Shown here: positions 31,318 to 40,481 of the stretch, piece by piece
How the letters are laid out: each line of letters opens with the position of its first letter
Numbering within the stretch: the stretch's first letter is position 1
Assembly (NCBI RefSeq): GCF_900343025.1
Contig: NZ_OUND01000001.1
Coordinates: 310,001-374,000 of the forward strand
Reading direction: 5' to 3'
Origin: Arsenophonus endosymbiont of Aleurodicus floccissimus
GTDB taxonomy: Bacteria > Pseudomonadota > Gammaproteobacteria > Enterobacterales > Enterobacteriaceae
DNA: 64,000 nucleotides
Notes under the pieces: model-generated
Databases searched by the model: none
Told to the model about the DNA's origin: nothing
The model's input: only the letters and a program-made list of their open reading frames with translations
Made by a program: the position numbers and the translations under genes

Positions 31318-32343
31318 ATGGTGAAGATGGAAAAACCATGGACACTTAGCCAGGCACAAGCACTATTTGATTTACCTTTTTTTGCATTACTTTTTCAAGC
31401 TCAGCAAGTTCATCGTCAACATTTTGATCCGCAACAGATCCAGATTAGTACTTTACTCTCCATTAAAACCGGCGCTTACCCGGAAGATTGCAAATATTGC
31501 CCACAAAGTGCTCGTTATAAAACCGGATTAAAAGCCGAGCGACTAGAAATCCAGCAAGTAATTGAATCGGCTAAACAAGCCAAAAAAGCCGGTTCAACCC
31601 GTTTTTGTATGGGCGCTGCCTGGCGCAATCCTCATGAATGCGATATGCCTTATCTCGAAACCATGGTGAAAGAAGTTAAAGCGTTAGGGTTAGAACCCTG
31701 CATGACACTGGGTAAATTAAATGATCATCAAGCACACCGGTTAGCGGAGGCTGGACTTGATTATTACAATCACAATTTAGACACCTCACCTGAATTTTAT
31801 GGCAGCATCATTACCACTCGAACCTATCAAGAAAGACTGGATACGATTGATGTAGTTCGTCAGGCAGGCATGAAGGTGTGTTCTGGTGGAATTGTTGGTT
31901 TAGGCGAAAAGGTTACTGATCGGGCGGCGCTATTGGTTCAATTAGCTAATTTACTGCAGGCTCCTGAAAATGTGCCGATTAATCTGCTAATAAAAATAAA
32001 AGGCACGCCCCTTGAAGATAATGAAGATGTCGATCCTTTTGACTTTATTCGAACCATCTCTGTTGCCCGTATTATGATGCCAACCTCTTTTGTCCGGCTT
32101 TCTGCTGGCCGTGAACAGATGAAAGCACTCTGTTTTATGACCGGGGCTAACTCCCTCTTTTATAGCTGTAAGTTATTAACGGCAGCTAATCCCAAAGAAG
32201 ATAAAGATCAGCAACTTTTTCGCAAGCTAAATATTAATCCTCAACCGATTGCAACCGCCTTGACTCACCGCCAGCAAATTGAGCGGTTGGAAGAGGCTAT
32301 GATGCAGGTGGATACGGAACAGTTTTATAACGCGGCACTATAA
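31318..32343 (+). CDS. bioB: Biotin synthase BioB, full length but lacking one [4Fe-4S] Cys
   Basis: BioB is the radical-SAM enzyme that inserts sulfur into dethiobiotin. The frame is complete (341 residues from the ATG at 31318, which has a good GGAAGAGAG site). It aligns with E. coli BioB throughout, including [38 protein letters not shown] and FVRLSAGR, so the [2Fe-2S] ligands look present. The CxxxCxxC motif reads [10 protein letters not shown]. The first Cys is Tyr54 (codon TAC at 31477-31479; Cys53 in E. coli). A 4-5 residue deletion also occurs at REQM-KALCF. Known chemistry predicts loss of activity. It overlaps bioF by TAATG. Confidence 0.95.
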   Translation: MVKMEKPWTLSQAQALFDLPFFALLFQAQQVHRQHFDPQQIQISTLLSIKTGAYPEDCKYCPQSARYKTGLKAERLEIQQVIESAKQAKKAGSTRFCMGAAWRNPHECDMPYLETMVKEVKALGLEPCMTLGKLNDHQAHRLAEAGLDYYNHNLDTSPEFYGSIITTRTYQERLDTIDVVRQAGMKVCSGGIVGLGEKVTDRAALLVQLANLLQAPENVPINLLIKIKGTPLEDNEDVDPFDFIRTISVARIMMPTSFVRLSAGREQMKALCFMTGANSLFYSCKLLTAANPKEDKDQQLFRKLNINPQPIATALTHRQQIERLEEAMMQVDTEQFYNAAL

Positions 32344-33509
32344 TGAATTGGTCAACATTTTTAACTCGTCAACTTGATATCCGCAAGCAGCAAGCATTGT
32401 GGCGGCAGCGGCAGCTAATTAAAAAAAATGATGCGTGTACGCTAATCTTTGATCAACAGCAGTATGTCAATTTTTCAAGTAATGATTATCTGGGATTAAG
32501 TCATCATGCGGCAATTATTAAAGCCTGGCAAACAGGATTAAGCCAATATGGAACTGGTAGTGGAAGCTCTGGTTATATTATCAGTTTTAATTGTGCTCAC
32601 GCCCAATTAGAGCAAAAGCTTGCCGATTGGTTAGGTTACTCCCGTGCTTTGTTATTTATTTTCGGCTATGCGGCAAATCAAAGTGTAATAACGACCTTAA
32701 TGAACAAAAATGATCATATTGTGGCCGATAAACTCAGTCATGCATCCTTACTGGAAGCCGTGATGTTATCGCCAGCTAGATTACAACGTTTTGCCCATAA
32801 TCAACCTGACGCCTTAAGGCATCTTTTGGCGACCAATCATACTGGTAAAACAATGGTTGCCACTGAAGGTATATTTAGTATGGATTGCGATAGTGCCCCT
32901 TTAGCTCAGTTGCAGGCAGTGGCGAGGCAAGCGCAGGCGTGGTTATTAGTGGATGATGCCCATGGTATTGGCGTCAGAGGCCATGAAGGCAGAGGTAGTT
33001 GTTATCTGCATAAAATAAAACCTGAACTGCTGGTGGTGACATTTGGTAAAGCTTTTGGTCTTAGTGGTGCAGCATTGCTTTGTGATGAAAACACCACTGA
33101 CTATTTTCTGCAATATGCTCGCTATTTGATTTATAGTACTTCAATGCCTCCGTCTCAAGCAGTGGCATTAGCTGAGGCGGTTAGACAAATTCGTCAAGCA
33201 GATGAATTAAGAGCCAATTTACAGCGCAATATTGATTATTTTCGTCAATTAGCTAACCACTATCAATTGCTATTATTAAATTCCGCTAGCTCAATTCAGC
33301 CACTCATTGTTGGTAGTAACCAACGCTGTTTACAGTTATCTCAATTTTTACGCCAGCAAGGATTTTGGGTGCAAGCTATTCGGCCGCCAACGGTCCCCGC
33401 GGGTAGTGCAAGATTAAGGATCACCTTGACGGCTAATCATCAATTAGCCGATATTGCACGGTTAATGGAAAAGTTAAATGACTTCTTTAACAACGACGCC
33501 GATGAATAA
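32343..33509 (+). CDS. bioF: 8-amino-7-oxononanoate synthase BioF, possibly eroding
   Basis: BioF condenses pimeloyl-ACP with alanine, the first dedicated ring-forming step of biotin synthesis. The frame is complete (388 residues, E. coli 384). PLP-enzyme residues keep the E. coli numbering: His133 in LSHASLLEA, Asp204 and His207 in VDDAHG, and the Schiff-base Lys236 in VTFGKAFG. However, the glycine-rich loop reads GSSGYIISFN (residues 74-83) where the family has SGHVSGYS, and LLFIFGYAAN replaces LLFISGFAAN. These changes at normally invariant sites suggest relaxed selection. It overlaps bioC by 8 bases. Confidence 0.93.
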   Translation: MNWSTFLTRQLDIRKQQALWRQRQLIKKNDACTLIFDQQQYVNFSSNDYLGLSHHAAIIKAWQTGLSQYGTGSGSSGYIISFNCAHAQLEQKLADWLGYSRALLFIFGYAANQSVITTLMNKNDHIVADKLSHASLLEAVMLSPARLQRFAHNQPDALRHLLATNHTGKTMVATEGIFSMDCDSAPLAQLQAVARQAQAWLLVDDAHGIGVRGHEGRGSCYLHKIKPELLVVTFGKAFGLSGAALLCDENTTDYFLQYARYLIYSTSMPPSQAVALAEAVRQIRQADELRANLQRNIDYFRQLANHYQLLLLNSASSIQPLIVGSNQRCLQLSQFLRQQGFWVQAIRPPTVPAGSARLRITLTANHQLADIARLMEKLNDFFNNDADE

Positions 33510-34244
33510 GCAAGCAATTGTTCATGCTTTTGGGCGGGCGGCCAAAAATTACGACAATATTGCATTATTTCAACAACAAAGTGGCCAACATCTGTTTGAT
33601 TGCTTATCTGCAATACCTGGTAACACAGTGCTGGCTATGGTACCTGCTATTTCAGTGCGCAGTGGCAGTTAGCTGGAAAACGGGTCATTGCCCTCGATCT
33701 GTCTGCATCTGATGTTAGCATAGCTCAACAAAAGCAAGCGGCTATGAGCTATATCCAGGCCGATATAGAGAAATTACTACTCGCCGATGAAAGTGTTGAT
33801 CTCTGTTTTAGTCATCTTGCTATTCAGTGGTGTAGTAATTTATCTATCCCATTAAATGAATGATATCGTGTTACTAAAAAGGGTGGGATCGTTGCTTTTT
33901 CTACTTTTAGTCGATGGCTCATTACAAGAGTTACAACAGTGTTGGCAAAAGGTTGATAATAACCGGCACATTAATTCTTTTATGACTTTTGAACAAATTA
34001 AGCAGGCTTGTCGTGATTGGCCGCATAGTTTAAAACAGCGTTGCTGGCATTTAATTTACCCTACATTTGCTTGTTTACTTCAATCTATAAAGGGTATTGG
34101 CGCGACTTATCTAACGGATGGGCGTCACAGCAGGGTCTAATGACAAAAAACCAGTTAGCTAAACTGGTTGATCATTATCCTCATATTAATCAGCAATTTC
34201 CCTTAACTTATCAACTGGTTTATGGAATGTTATATCGTGAATAG
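33502..34244 (+). pseudogene. bioC: Malonyl-ACP O-methyltransferase BioC, broken
   Basis: BioC methylates malonyl-ACP to start pimeloyl synthesis. The start MNKQAIVHAFGRAAKNYD is normal. At about 33633 the SAM-binding motif (expected LDAGCGTG) is lost through a deletion of about 7 bases that shifts the frame; GYGTCYFSAQWQLAGKRVI continues in the next frame. A stop interrupts after LSIPLNE at about 33862, and further shifts follow. The C-terminus SIKGIGATYLTDGRHS and the final YPLTYQLVYGMLYRE are legible to the TAG, which overlaps bioD. The biotin precursor pathway is therefore cut at its first step, unless replaced. Confidence 0.93.
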
Positions 34245-34914
34245 ATGTTTTTTTGTCACCGGAACTGACACAGATGTGGGTAAGACTGTCGTCAGCTGTG
34301 CGCTGCTACAAGCAGCTGCCAATCAGGGTTATCAAACAGCAGCCTATAAACCGGTAGCTTCAGGCAGTAAACAATTAACCGTTGGCTTAAGAAATTCAGA
34401 TGCCCAGTTATTAAGAAAAAATAGTAGCGTGAAACTGAATTACCATGATGTTAATCCGATCGTTTTTGCTCAAGCAACGTCACCCCATATTGCTAGTCAG
34501 CTAACAGGGGAGCTTATCGATTGGCAGATAATGCATGGAGGATTAAATAAATTAAAACAATCTGCTGACTGGATCATTGTCGAAGGTGTTGGTGGATGGT
34601 ATACACCGCTTTGTGCTGAGCACACCTTGGCTGATTGGGTTATACAACAGCAATTGCCAGTGATATTAACGGTTGGCATTAAATTGGGTTGTATCAACCA
34701 TGCATTATTAACCGCACAGGCCATTGAGCAAAGTGGTTTATCATTGGCAGGCTGGGTGGCTAATGAAATTGTTTTACCGGGTCAATATCAGCAGGATTAT
34801 TTGCTAACATTAAAGCAACGGCTGTCAGCGCCATGTTTAGGTGTTATTCCGCATTTGCCGAATTGGCAATCTCATTCGATTGGCAAATTTGTCAATTTAG
34901 ATAACCTACTGTAA
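34237..34914 (+). CDS. bioD: Dethiobiotin synthetase
   Basis: BioD closes the ureido ring of dethiobiotin from DAPA, CO2 and ATP. The frame is complete, 225 residues from the GTG at 34237; an ATG 15 bases earlier is also in frame but adds residues the family lacks. The Walker A motif GTDTDVGKT, KPVASGS, the LRNSDAQLL stretch, VEGVGGWYTPL and GIKLGCINHALLTA are all present. The GTG lies inside the bioC stop region, indicating translational coupling. A terminator hairpin follows 15 bases after the stop. No damage is visible. Confidence 0.95.
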   Translation: MNRCFFVTGTDTDVGKTVVSCALLQAAANQGYQTAAYKPVASGSKQLTVGLRNSDAQLLRKNSSVKLNYHDVNPIVFAQATSPHIASQLTGELIDWQIMHGGLNKLKQSADWIIVEGVGGWYTPLCAEHTLADWVIQQQLPVILTVGIKLGCINHALLTAQAIEQSGLSLAGWVANEIVLPGQYQQDYLLTLKQRLSAPCLGVIPHLPNWQSHSIGKFVNLDNLL

Positions 34915-34929
34915 TAGGACTAATTTTTA

Positions 34930-34955
34930 GGCTAAAGCGTTATGTCGCTTTAGCC
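34930..34955 (+). terminator. Terminator after bioD
   Basis: GGCTAAAGCG and CGCTTTAGCC pair perfectly around TTATGT, followed by a T-rich tail. It ends the bioBFCD unit. Confidence 0.8.
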
Positions 34956-35468
34956 ATCTTTTGCTTGAATTAGCTTAATTGCAACAAATTAAATGCTATT
35001 TTTTTACTTATAAAAAAATTTTATTTTGTGATTATTTTTTTGGCAAAAATGGTTGCCTGTGCTCAAGTGAAAATCTTACAACTATTGATGCTGAAAAGAA
35101 TTTCTTGAGTTATCCACTATTCCTGTGGATAACCTTGTGTATTAGATCTAGAAAAGTTACTCTAATCGAGATGGGATGAGGCTTGGCGGGCAGTTGATGC
35201 CATTCTCGGCTCTGAATTAAAATTATATAAATATTAATATGTTATATAAAATAAAGTCTCAAATGATATATAATAAAGTTTTACATTGGCTGATTAGCAT
35301 AAAATATAATTCAAGGTAAAAAAAAGCTTGGGGATAACTAAGTTATTAAAATAATAAATATATGTAAATAATTGGTTGTGAATGAAACTGATTTTTTAAT
35401 TTCAGCTGACATTAAAACTGTTTTTTTATCCAGTATGATAAAGAAATATTTTTAGTAGAGAGGGTTAG
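34956..35468. other. bioD-uvrB spacer
   Basis: About 510 AT-rich bases without a supported gene. The right end holds the LexA box for uvrB. Nothing else was identified. Confidence 0.45.
35418..35433 (+). promoter_or_regulatory. LexA (SOS) box of uvrB
   Basis: CTG-N10-CAG with the sequence CTGTTTTTTTATCCAG, 35 bases before the uvrB start. It is the same as the E. coli uvrB SOS box as I remember it. It indicates that damage-inducible control of uvrB has been kept. Confidence 0.85.
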
Positions 35469-37481
35469 ATGAGTAAAGTCTTCAAATTGCATGCTGAATT
35501 TCAACCTACCGGTGATCAGCCCGCAGCGATAAAGAAATTAATCGAAGGTCTTAATGATGGATTGGCTCATCAAACCTTACTTGGGGTCACCGGATCGGGT
35601 AAAACATTCACTATCGCTAATGTTATTGAGCAGGTTAACCGCCCGGTAATGGTAATGGCTCACAATAAGACGTTGGCTGCACAATTATATAGTGAGATGA
35701 AGGCTTTTTTTCCTGACAATGCGGTGGAATATTTTGTTTCTTATTATGATTATTATCAACCAGAAGCGTATGTTCCAAGCTCCGATACCTTTATTGAAAA
35801 AGATGCTTCTATTAACGAACATATTGAACAGATGCGACTCTCTGCCACTAAAGCACTGCTTGAAAGACGTGATGTTATTGTTGTTGCTTCGGTATCAGCG
35901 ATTTATGGTTTAGGTGATCCTGATAGCTATCTAAAAATGATGCTTCATTTAACCAAAGGTATGATTATTAATCAGCGAGCTATCTTACGCCGCCTAGCCG
36001 ATTTGCAATATAGCCGCAATGATCAAGCATTTCAGCGAGGTACATTTAGAGTTAGAGGGGAAGTGATTGATATTTTTCCTGCCGAATCAGATCAATATGC
36101 GTTACGAGTTGAATTATTTGATGAGGAAGTAGAACGGCTAGCGCTTTTTGATCACTTAACCGGACAGATCCAACATAATGTACCGCGATTTACCATTTAT
36201 CCTAAAACCCACTATGTAACTCCACGTGAGCGTATCCTTGAAGCCATGGAGCAGATTAAAACTGAATTGGCACAAAGACGTAAATTACTACTGGAAAATG
36301 GTAAACTTGTTGAAGAGCAGCGGTTAACACAGCGTACCCAGTTTGATTTAGAGATGATGAATGAATTGGGTTATTGTTCTGGTATTGAAAATTATTCACC
36401 TTATCTTTCTGGCCGTGCAAGCGGTGAATCACCACCAACGCTATTTGATTATTTACCCGCGGATGGTTTATTAGTTATTGATGAATCGCATGTCACCATC
36501 CCACAGATTGGCGGTATGTATCGCGGTGATCGCTCCCGTAAAGAGACATTGGTAGAATATGGTTTTCGCTTACCTTCTGCGCTGGATAATCGCCCGTTAC
36601 ATTTTGAAGAATTTGAAGTACTTTCCCCACAAACAATTTATATTTCTGCCACGCCAGGTAAGTATGAATTGGAAAAATCGGCGAATGAAATTATTGAGCA
36701 AGTTGTCCGGCCAACTGGCTTACTTGATCCCGAAATTGAGGTTCGTCCGGTAGCCACCCAAGTTGATGATCTGTTATCTGAGATCAATTTGCGTACAGCG
36801 GTAAATGAACGAGTGTTAGTAACAACGTTAACCAAAAGAATGGCAGAAGATTTGACCGATTATCTGCAAGAACATGACATAAAGGTTCGTTATTTGCATT
36901 CAGATATTGATACCGTTGAACGGGTCGAAATTATTCGTGATTTGCGGTTAGGCTTATTTGATGTTTTAGTGGGCATCAACTTATTGCGTGAAGGGCTGGA
37001 CATGCCAGAGGTATCGTTAGTTGCTATCTTAGACGCAGATAAAGAAGGATTTTTACGTTCAGAACGCTCATTAATTCAAACGATTGGTCGTGTAGCACGT
37101 AACCTGAAAGGTAAAGCTATTTTATATGGCGATAAGATTACTGATTCAATGGCAAAAGCGATTAAAGAAACGGAACGTCGTCGCGAAAAGCAAATCGCCT
37201 TTAATCAAAAGCATGGTATTGTGCCTAAAGGTTTAAATAAAAAAGTTGGCGATATTTTACAAGTCGGTGTACCAGTATCGTCAAAAGGCAAACATAAACA
37301 ATCGCAAGTATCACAGATTATCGAAGATTATCAGAAACTTTCGACCAAAGAATTGGAGCTTAAAATTCAGGCATTAGAAGCACAAATGTATCGTTATGCA
37401 CAAGATCTTGAATTTGAACAAGCAGCCAGTTTACGCGATCAAATTCAATTGCTACGTGAACAGTTTATTGCTAATTCTTAA
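35469..37481 (+). CDS. uvrB: Excinuclease ABC subunit B
   Basis: UvrB is the damage-verifying helicase-like core of nucleotide excision repair, acting with UvrA and UvrC. The frame is complete at 670 residues (E. coli 673). Visible landmarks are Walker [11 protein letters not shown], the beta-hairpin region [34 protein letters not shown], helicase motifs ([29 protein letters not shown]) and the C-terminal UVR coiled coil ([20 protein letters not shown]). A LexA box precedes it. No lesion is seen in 2 kb, in sharp contrast to the neighbourhood. The gene is under selection. Confidence 0.98.
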   Translation: MSKVFKLHAEFQPTGDQPAAIKKLIEGLNDGLAHQTLLGVTGSGKTFTIANVIEQVNRPVMVMAHNKTLAAQLYSEMKAFFPDNAVEYFVSYYDYYQPEAYVPSSDTFIEKDASINEHIEQMRLSATKALLERRDVIVVASVSAIYGLGDPDSYLKMMLHLTKGMIINQRAILRRLADLQYSRNDQAFQRGTFRVRGEVIDIFPAESDQYALRVELFDEEVERLALFDHLTGQIQHNVPRFTIYPKTHYVTPRERILEAMEQIKTELAQRRKLLLENGKLVEEQRLTQRTQFDLEMMNELGYCSGIENYSPYLSGRASGESPPTLFDYLPADGLLVIDESHVTIPQIGGMYRGDRSRKETLVEYGFRLPSALDNRPLHFEEFEVLSPQTIYISATPGKYELEKSANEIIEQVVRPTGLLDPEIEVRPVATQVDDLLSEINLRTAVNERVLVTTLTKRMAEDLTDYLQEHDIKVRYLHSDIDTVERVEIIRDLRLGLFDVLVGINLLREGLDMPEVSLVAILDADKEGFLRSERSLIQTIGRVARNLKGKAILYGDKITDSMAKAIKETERRREKQIAFNQKHGIVPKGLNKKVGDILQVGVPVSSKGKHKQSQVSQIIEDYQKLSTKELELKIQALEAQMYRYAQDLEFEQAASLRDQIQLLREQFIANS

Positions 37482-37496
37482 AGCATTAGACAATTT

Positions 37497-37582
37497 TTAT
37501 CCGCAGTGCGGCGCAACCTCGCCCTCTAAGGCGGGGTGGGTGCCAAGCAAGCCGTTAGCTTGCATTCAGGTAAGGAGAGAAG
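37497..37582. mobile_element. GC-rich double-hairpin island, possible transposon-end relic
   Basis: Directly after uvrB there is a short GC-rich stretch unlike its surroundings. It contains two potential hairpins: CCTCGCC/GGCGGGG around CTCTAA, and GCAAGC/GCTTGC around CGTTA. The plus-strand frame (YPQCGATSPSKAGWVPSKPL) vaguely recalls the C-terminal tails of enterobacterial IS200/IS605 TnpB proteins, whose ends also fold into hairpins and guide RNA. This is a weak assignment from composition and structure; an ordinary repeat is the alternative. Confidence 0.3.
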
Positions 37583-38509
37583 TTAAAAGGTTTTAAGTTG
37601 ATGAATTTTGTGGGCCATGTCTTCAATAGCCTGACGCAATAAGTCTCTATCATGACGGTAACAGACATTTTGGTCAGCGAGTTTTCTTTGGAGCACGATT
37701 CAATCTGGTAGGCTTGATATATCGGTTATTGGACCAGCGATAACCGCATCAATTTTCTTTTGGCCAATGTGTTTTTCAATCATTGCAATTTTTTCGGTTA
37801 GTTGCATATTGGCAGCGGGTTGATTTAGTTCTTTACCAAGATTACCAATATAAATGATTGCTGCCCGGCATGCTTGTAATGCTTGCGTTAGGTCATTCAT
37901 TAGAAATAAAGGCATCAGGCTGGTTAAGAAGCTCCCTAGGCCAATGATGATCAATCAGCATTATGGATAGCATCGAGAGCCTCTGGCGTGCAACTTACCT
38001 GAGGAGATAACATTAATTTTTGTGGTAGTGAGGAGAGTTGATCAACATTAACTTCGCCGTAGATTTCATTGCCCATCAAATCGATTGCTAGCAAATCAGC
38101 TAGTTGCTCGGACATAGGAATAAGATGCGCCTTTACTTTTAATAGACTACGGATTAAGTTGATCGCATCTAACGGCCTAACACTGAGATGATCAAGCGAT
38201 TTTAGCATTAAATTACCCAGATTATGGCCACCAAGTTCACCATTACCGGCAAAACGATATTCAAACGTAGTTGATGCAATCGACGGTTCCGTAATTAATT
38301 GGTTTAAACAGTTGCGCGTATCTCCCCAGGTAATACCACCTTCAGAACGGCGAATTCGCCCGGTAGAGCCCCCATCATCGGTTGTAGTGACAATCCCTAT
38401 TAATTGAGAATTTAGAAATGCAAGGGATGACATCACACGACCCAAGCCATGACCACCACCCAGTGCGGACAACTTGCCCTAAATTATTAAGAATACTGCG
38501 ATTATACAT
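37583..38509 (-). pseudogene. yvcK: YvcK/YbhK-family protein, broken
   Basis: YbhK belongs to the CofD-like YvcK family (UPF0052). B. subtilis YvcK supports gluconeogenic growth and cell shape; the enteric role is unclear. The start [14 protein letters not shown] at 38509 is separated by a frameshift from [20 protein letters not shown]. The core reads well ([40 protein letters not shown]). A second shift occurs near 37950 after ALDAIHNAD. The last third (IGLGSFLTSLMPLFL, IYIGNLGKELNQPAANMQL) is followed by a third shift near 37700. It is broken at three or more points. Confidence 0.88.
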
Positions 38510-38780
38510 TACTTCCCCTATTTTATTATCTGCTTAATAGCGGTTTGACATAATTGATTATCAAATATCAGACCTTATTGAATTAACGTAATATTAAACA
38601 ATAACTTTGTCATTCTTTTATATTACATTATTTTCAGCTAATTGATTAACTTGTTGAATTGCAACCTATAGATTTGAGTGCTGAATAGCTTTTTTAAATA
38701 TTTAGCAATAAGATTTATAGCAATCATCACATTACGCTATTATTGTATGTGGTGTTATTAACTCCTAGCCTTTTTACCTA
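38510..38780. other. Spacer upstream of the moa riboswitch
   Basis: AT-rich divergent spacer without a coding frame. It presumably contained the promoters of yvcK and the moa operon. Confidence 0.4.
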
Positions 38781-38880
38781 AGTTTATGAACTTAACATTT
38801 AAATAGGGTATTAAGGCCGTGGCATTTATCAGCCGCCAGGGTGCAAGGTAGAAATGCCTGCATCTCCCGTATTTGTAAAG
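38781..38880 (+). ncRNA. Molybdenum cofactor (Moco) riboswitch leader of moaA
   Basis: The 5' leader of moaA contains the highly conserved core of the enterobacterial Moco RNA motif: AGCCGCCAGGGTGCAAGG, then TAGAAATGCCTGCATCTCCCG. It ends about 10 bases before the moaA ATG. In E. coli this element senses molybdenum cofactor and shuts off moa translation. Outer boundaries are approximate. The core appears well preserved although moaA has four nonsense codons. Confidence 0.8.
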
Positions 38881-38888
38881 GCGTTATT

Positions 38889-39872
38889 ATGACTCAACTT
38901 ATTGATACTTTTGCCCGTAAATTCTACTACTTAAGACTATCCATAACGGATGTATGTAATTTTCGCTGCACATATTGTCTACCAAATGGATATAAATCGA
39001 ATGGTGATTAAGCCTTTTTATCGTTGCAGGAAATTGCTTTTCTGACTAAAGCTTCCGCTGAGCTTGGTACCGAAAAAATTCGCTTAACAGGCGGCGAATA
39101 ATCCACCATGCGCCGAGATTTTATTGACATTATTGCTACCATCAAACAAAACCATGCGATCAAGAAAATTGCCTTAACTACTAATCGTTATCGGCTGGCC
39201 AAAAATGTTAGCTAGTGGAAAAATGCCGGTTTAACGGACATTAATGTCCGTGTTGATAGTCTTGATCCGCGGCAGTTTTTAGCCATTACCGGGCAAGATA
39301 AATTTTTTTAAGTCATGGCCGGAATTGATGCTGCTTTAGAGGCAGGTTATGACAAAATAAAAGTCAATGTTGTGTTGATGAAAAACATCAATGACAGTAA
39401 TTTAGCGAGTTTTATCAACTGGATCAAATTGCGGCCAATCCAACTACGATTTATTGAATTAATGGAAACCGGTGAGAGTGATAAAATATTTCGTCGTCAC
39501 CATGTCTTAGGCGAAAAGATCCGTCGGCGCTTGTTAGAGCAAAATTGGCAGCAAGTACCACGCGGTCGTTCTGATGGACCAGCCCAGGTTTTTAAGCACC
39601 CTGATTATAGTGGTGAAATTGGTTTAATCATTCCTTATGAGCAGAATTTTTGTCAAAGTTGTAATCGCTTACGGGTCTCTTCTATCGGTCATCTTCGTCT
39701 CTGTCTGTTTGGCGAGCGCAGTATTATTTTACGTGATCTATTGGTTGATGCATCCCAATCTGAGGTATTAAAAGCATGTATTCAGGCAGAATTACAATTA
39801 AAACGTGCAAGCCATTTTCTTCATCAAGGAGATAGTAGTATTACGTCAAATCTTTCAATTATTGGGGGATAA
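38889..39872 (+). pseudogene. moaA: GTP 3',8-cyclase MoaA, four in-frame stops
   Basis: MoaA is the radical-SAM enzyme that starts molybdopterin synthesis from GTP. The reading frame never shifts over 328 codons. It carries CxxxCxxC as VCNFRCTYC and the second cluster ligands in [19 protein letters not shown]. It also has [15 protein letters not shown] and the C-terminal GG needed for activity. In-frame nonsense codons stand at 39009-39011, 39099-39101, 39213-39215 and 39309-39311. This is a clean case of inactivation by substitution. The last of these fits a CAA (Gln) to TAA change. It sits below a Moco riboswitch. Confidence 0.96.
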
Positions 39873-40239
39873 ATGCGATTTTTAGCGATCTTCAATGGTA
39901 GTCATCATAAATGTGATGTTTTTGCTACTGCGCGGATTGCTGGTATTCAGGTCGCCAAAAAAACGTGGGATCTGATCCCGCTTTGCCATCCGCTATTACT
40001 CAGTAAAATGGAAGTTTTACTGGAAGTACAAACAAGCAATAATCGCATTCGAATTGAATCATATTGTCGGCTATCCGGTAAAACTGGCGTTGAAATGGAA
40101 GCGTTGACCGCTGCATCAATTGCCGCATTAACCCATTTATGACATGTGTAAAGCGGTGCAGAAAGATATTGTGATTAGTGCGGTTAGATTATTGGAAAAA
40201 ACGGGTGGTAAATCCGGTGATTTTAAGGTAACACCATGA
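39873..40239 (+). pseudogene. moaC: Cyclic pyranopterin monophosphate synthase MoaC, truncated and frameshifted
   Basis: MoaC completes ring rearrangement to cPMP. The ATG follows the moaA stop directly. The first ~40 residues of the family are missing: the frame goes from MRFLA straight to [19 protein letters not shown]. The core [31 protein letters not shown] and [18 protein letters not shown] are intact. A one-base shift at about 40137 then moves [20 protein letters not shown] and [13 protein letters not shown] into another frame. The end overlaps moaD (ATGA). moaB, usually between moaA and moaC in enterics, is absent; one deletion may have removed it with the 5' end of moaC. Confidence 0.92.
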
Positions 40240-40481
40240 TCAAAATGCTTTTCTTTGCCCAAGTCCGTGAATTGTCAGGCACTGATAGGTTAGAGTTAGA
40301 AAATCGTTATTCTACCATAGAAGAATTACGGGATGCATTAAGCCAACGCGGTGAGCGCTGTGCATTAGCACTAGAACACAAAAAACTGCTTTTTGCGGTC
40401 AATCATACCTTTGTACAGTCAGATCATCCATTAACTGCCGGCGATGAAATCACATTTTTTCCACCGGTAACGGGAGGATAA
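40236..40481 (+). CDS. moaD: Molybdopterin synthase sulfur carrier MoaD
   Basis: MoaD is the ubiquitin-fold small subunit of molybdopterin synthase. MoeB adenylates its C-terminal Gly-Gly, which then carries the thiocarboxylate. The frame is complete at 81 residues, with [20 protein letters not shown] at the start and the ending [10 protein letters not shown]. It overlaps both moaC and moaE (ATGA-type junctions). It is intact, but its partners MoaA, MoaC, MoaE and MoeB are all broken, so it is probably an orphan awaiting decay. Confidence 0.93.
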   Translation: MIKMLFFAQVRELSGTDRLELENRYSTIEELRDALSQRGERCALALEHKKLLFAVNHTFVQSDHPLTAGDEITFFPPVTGG

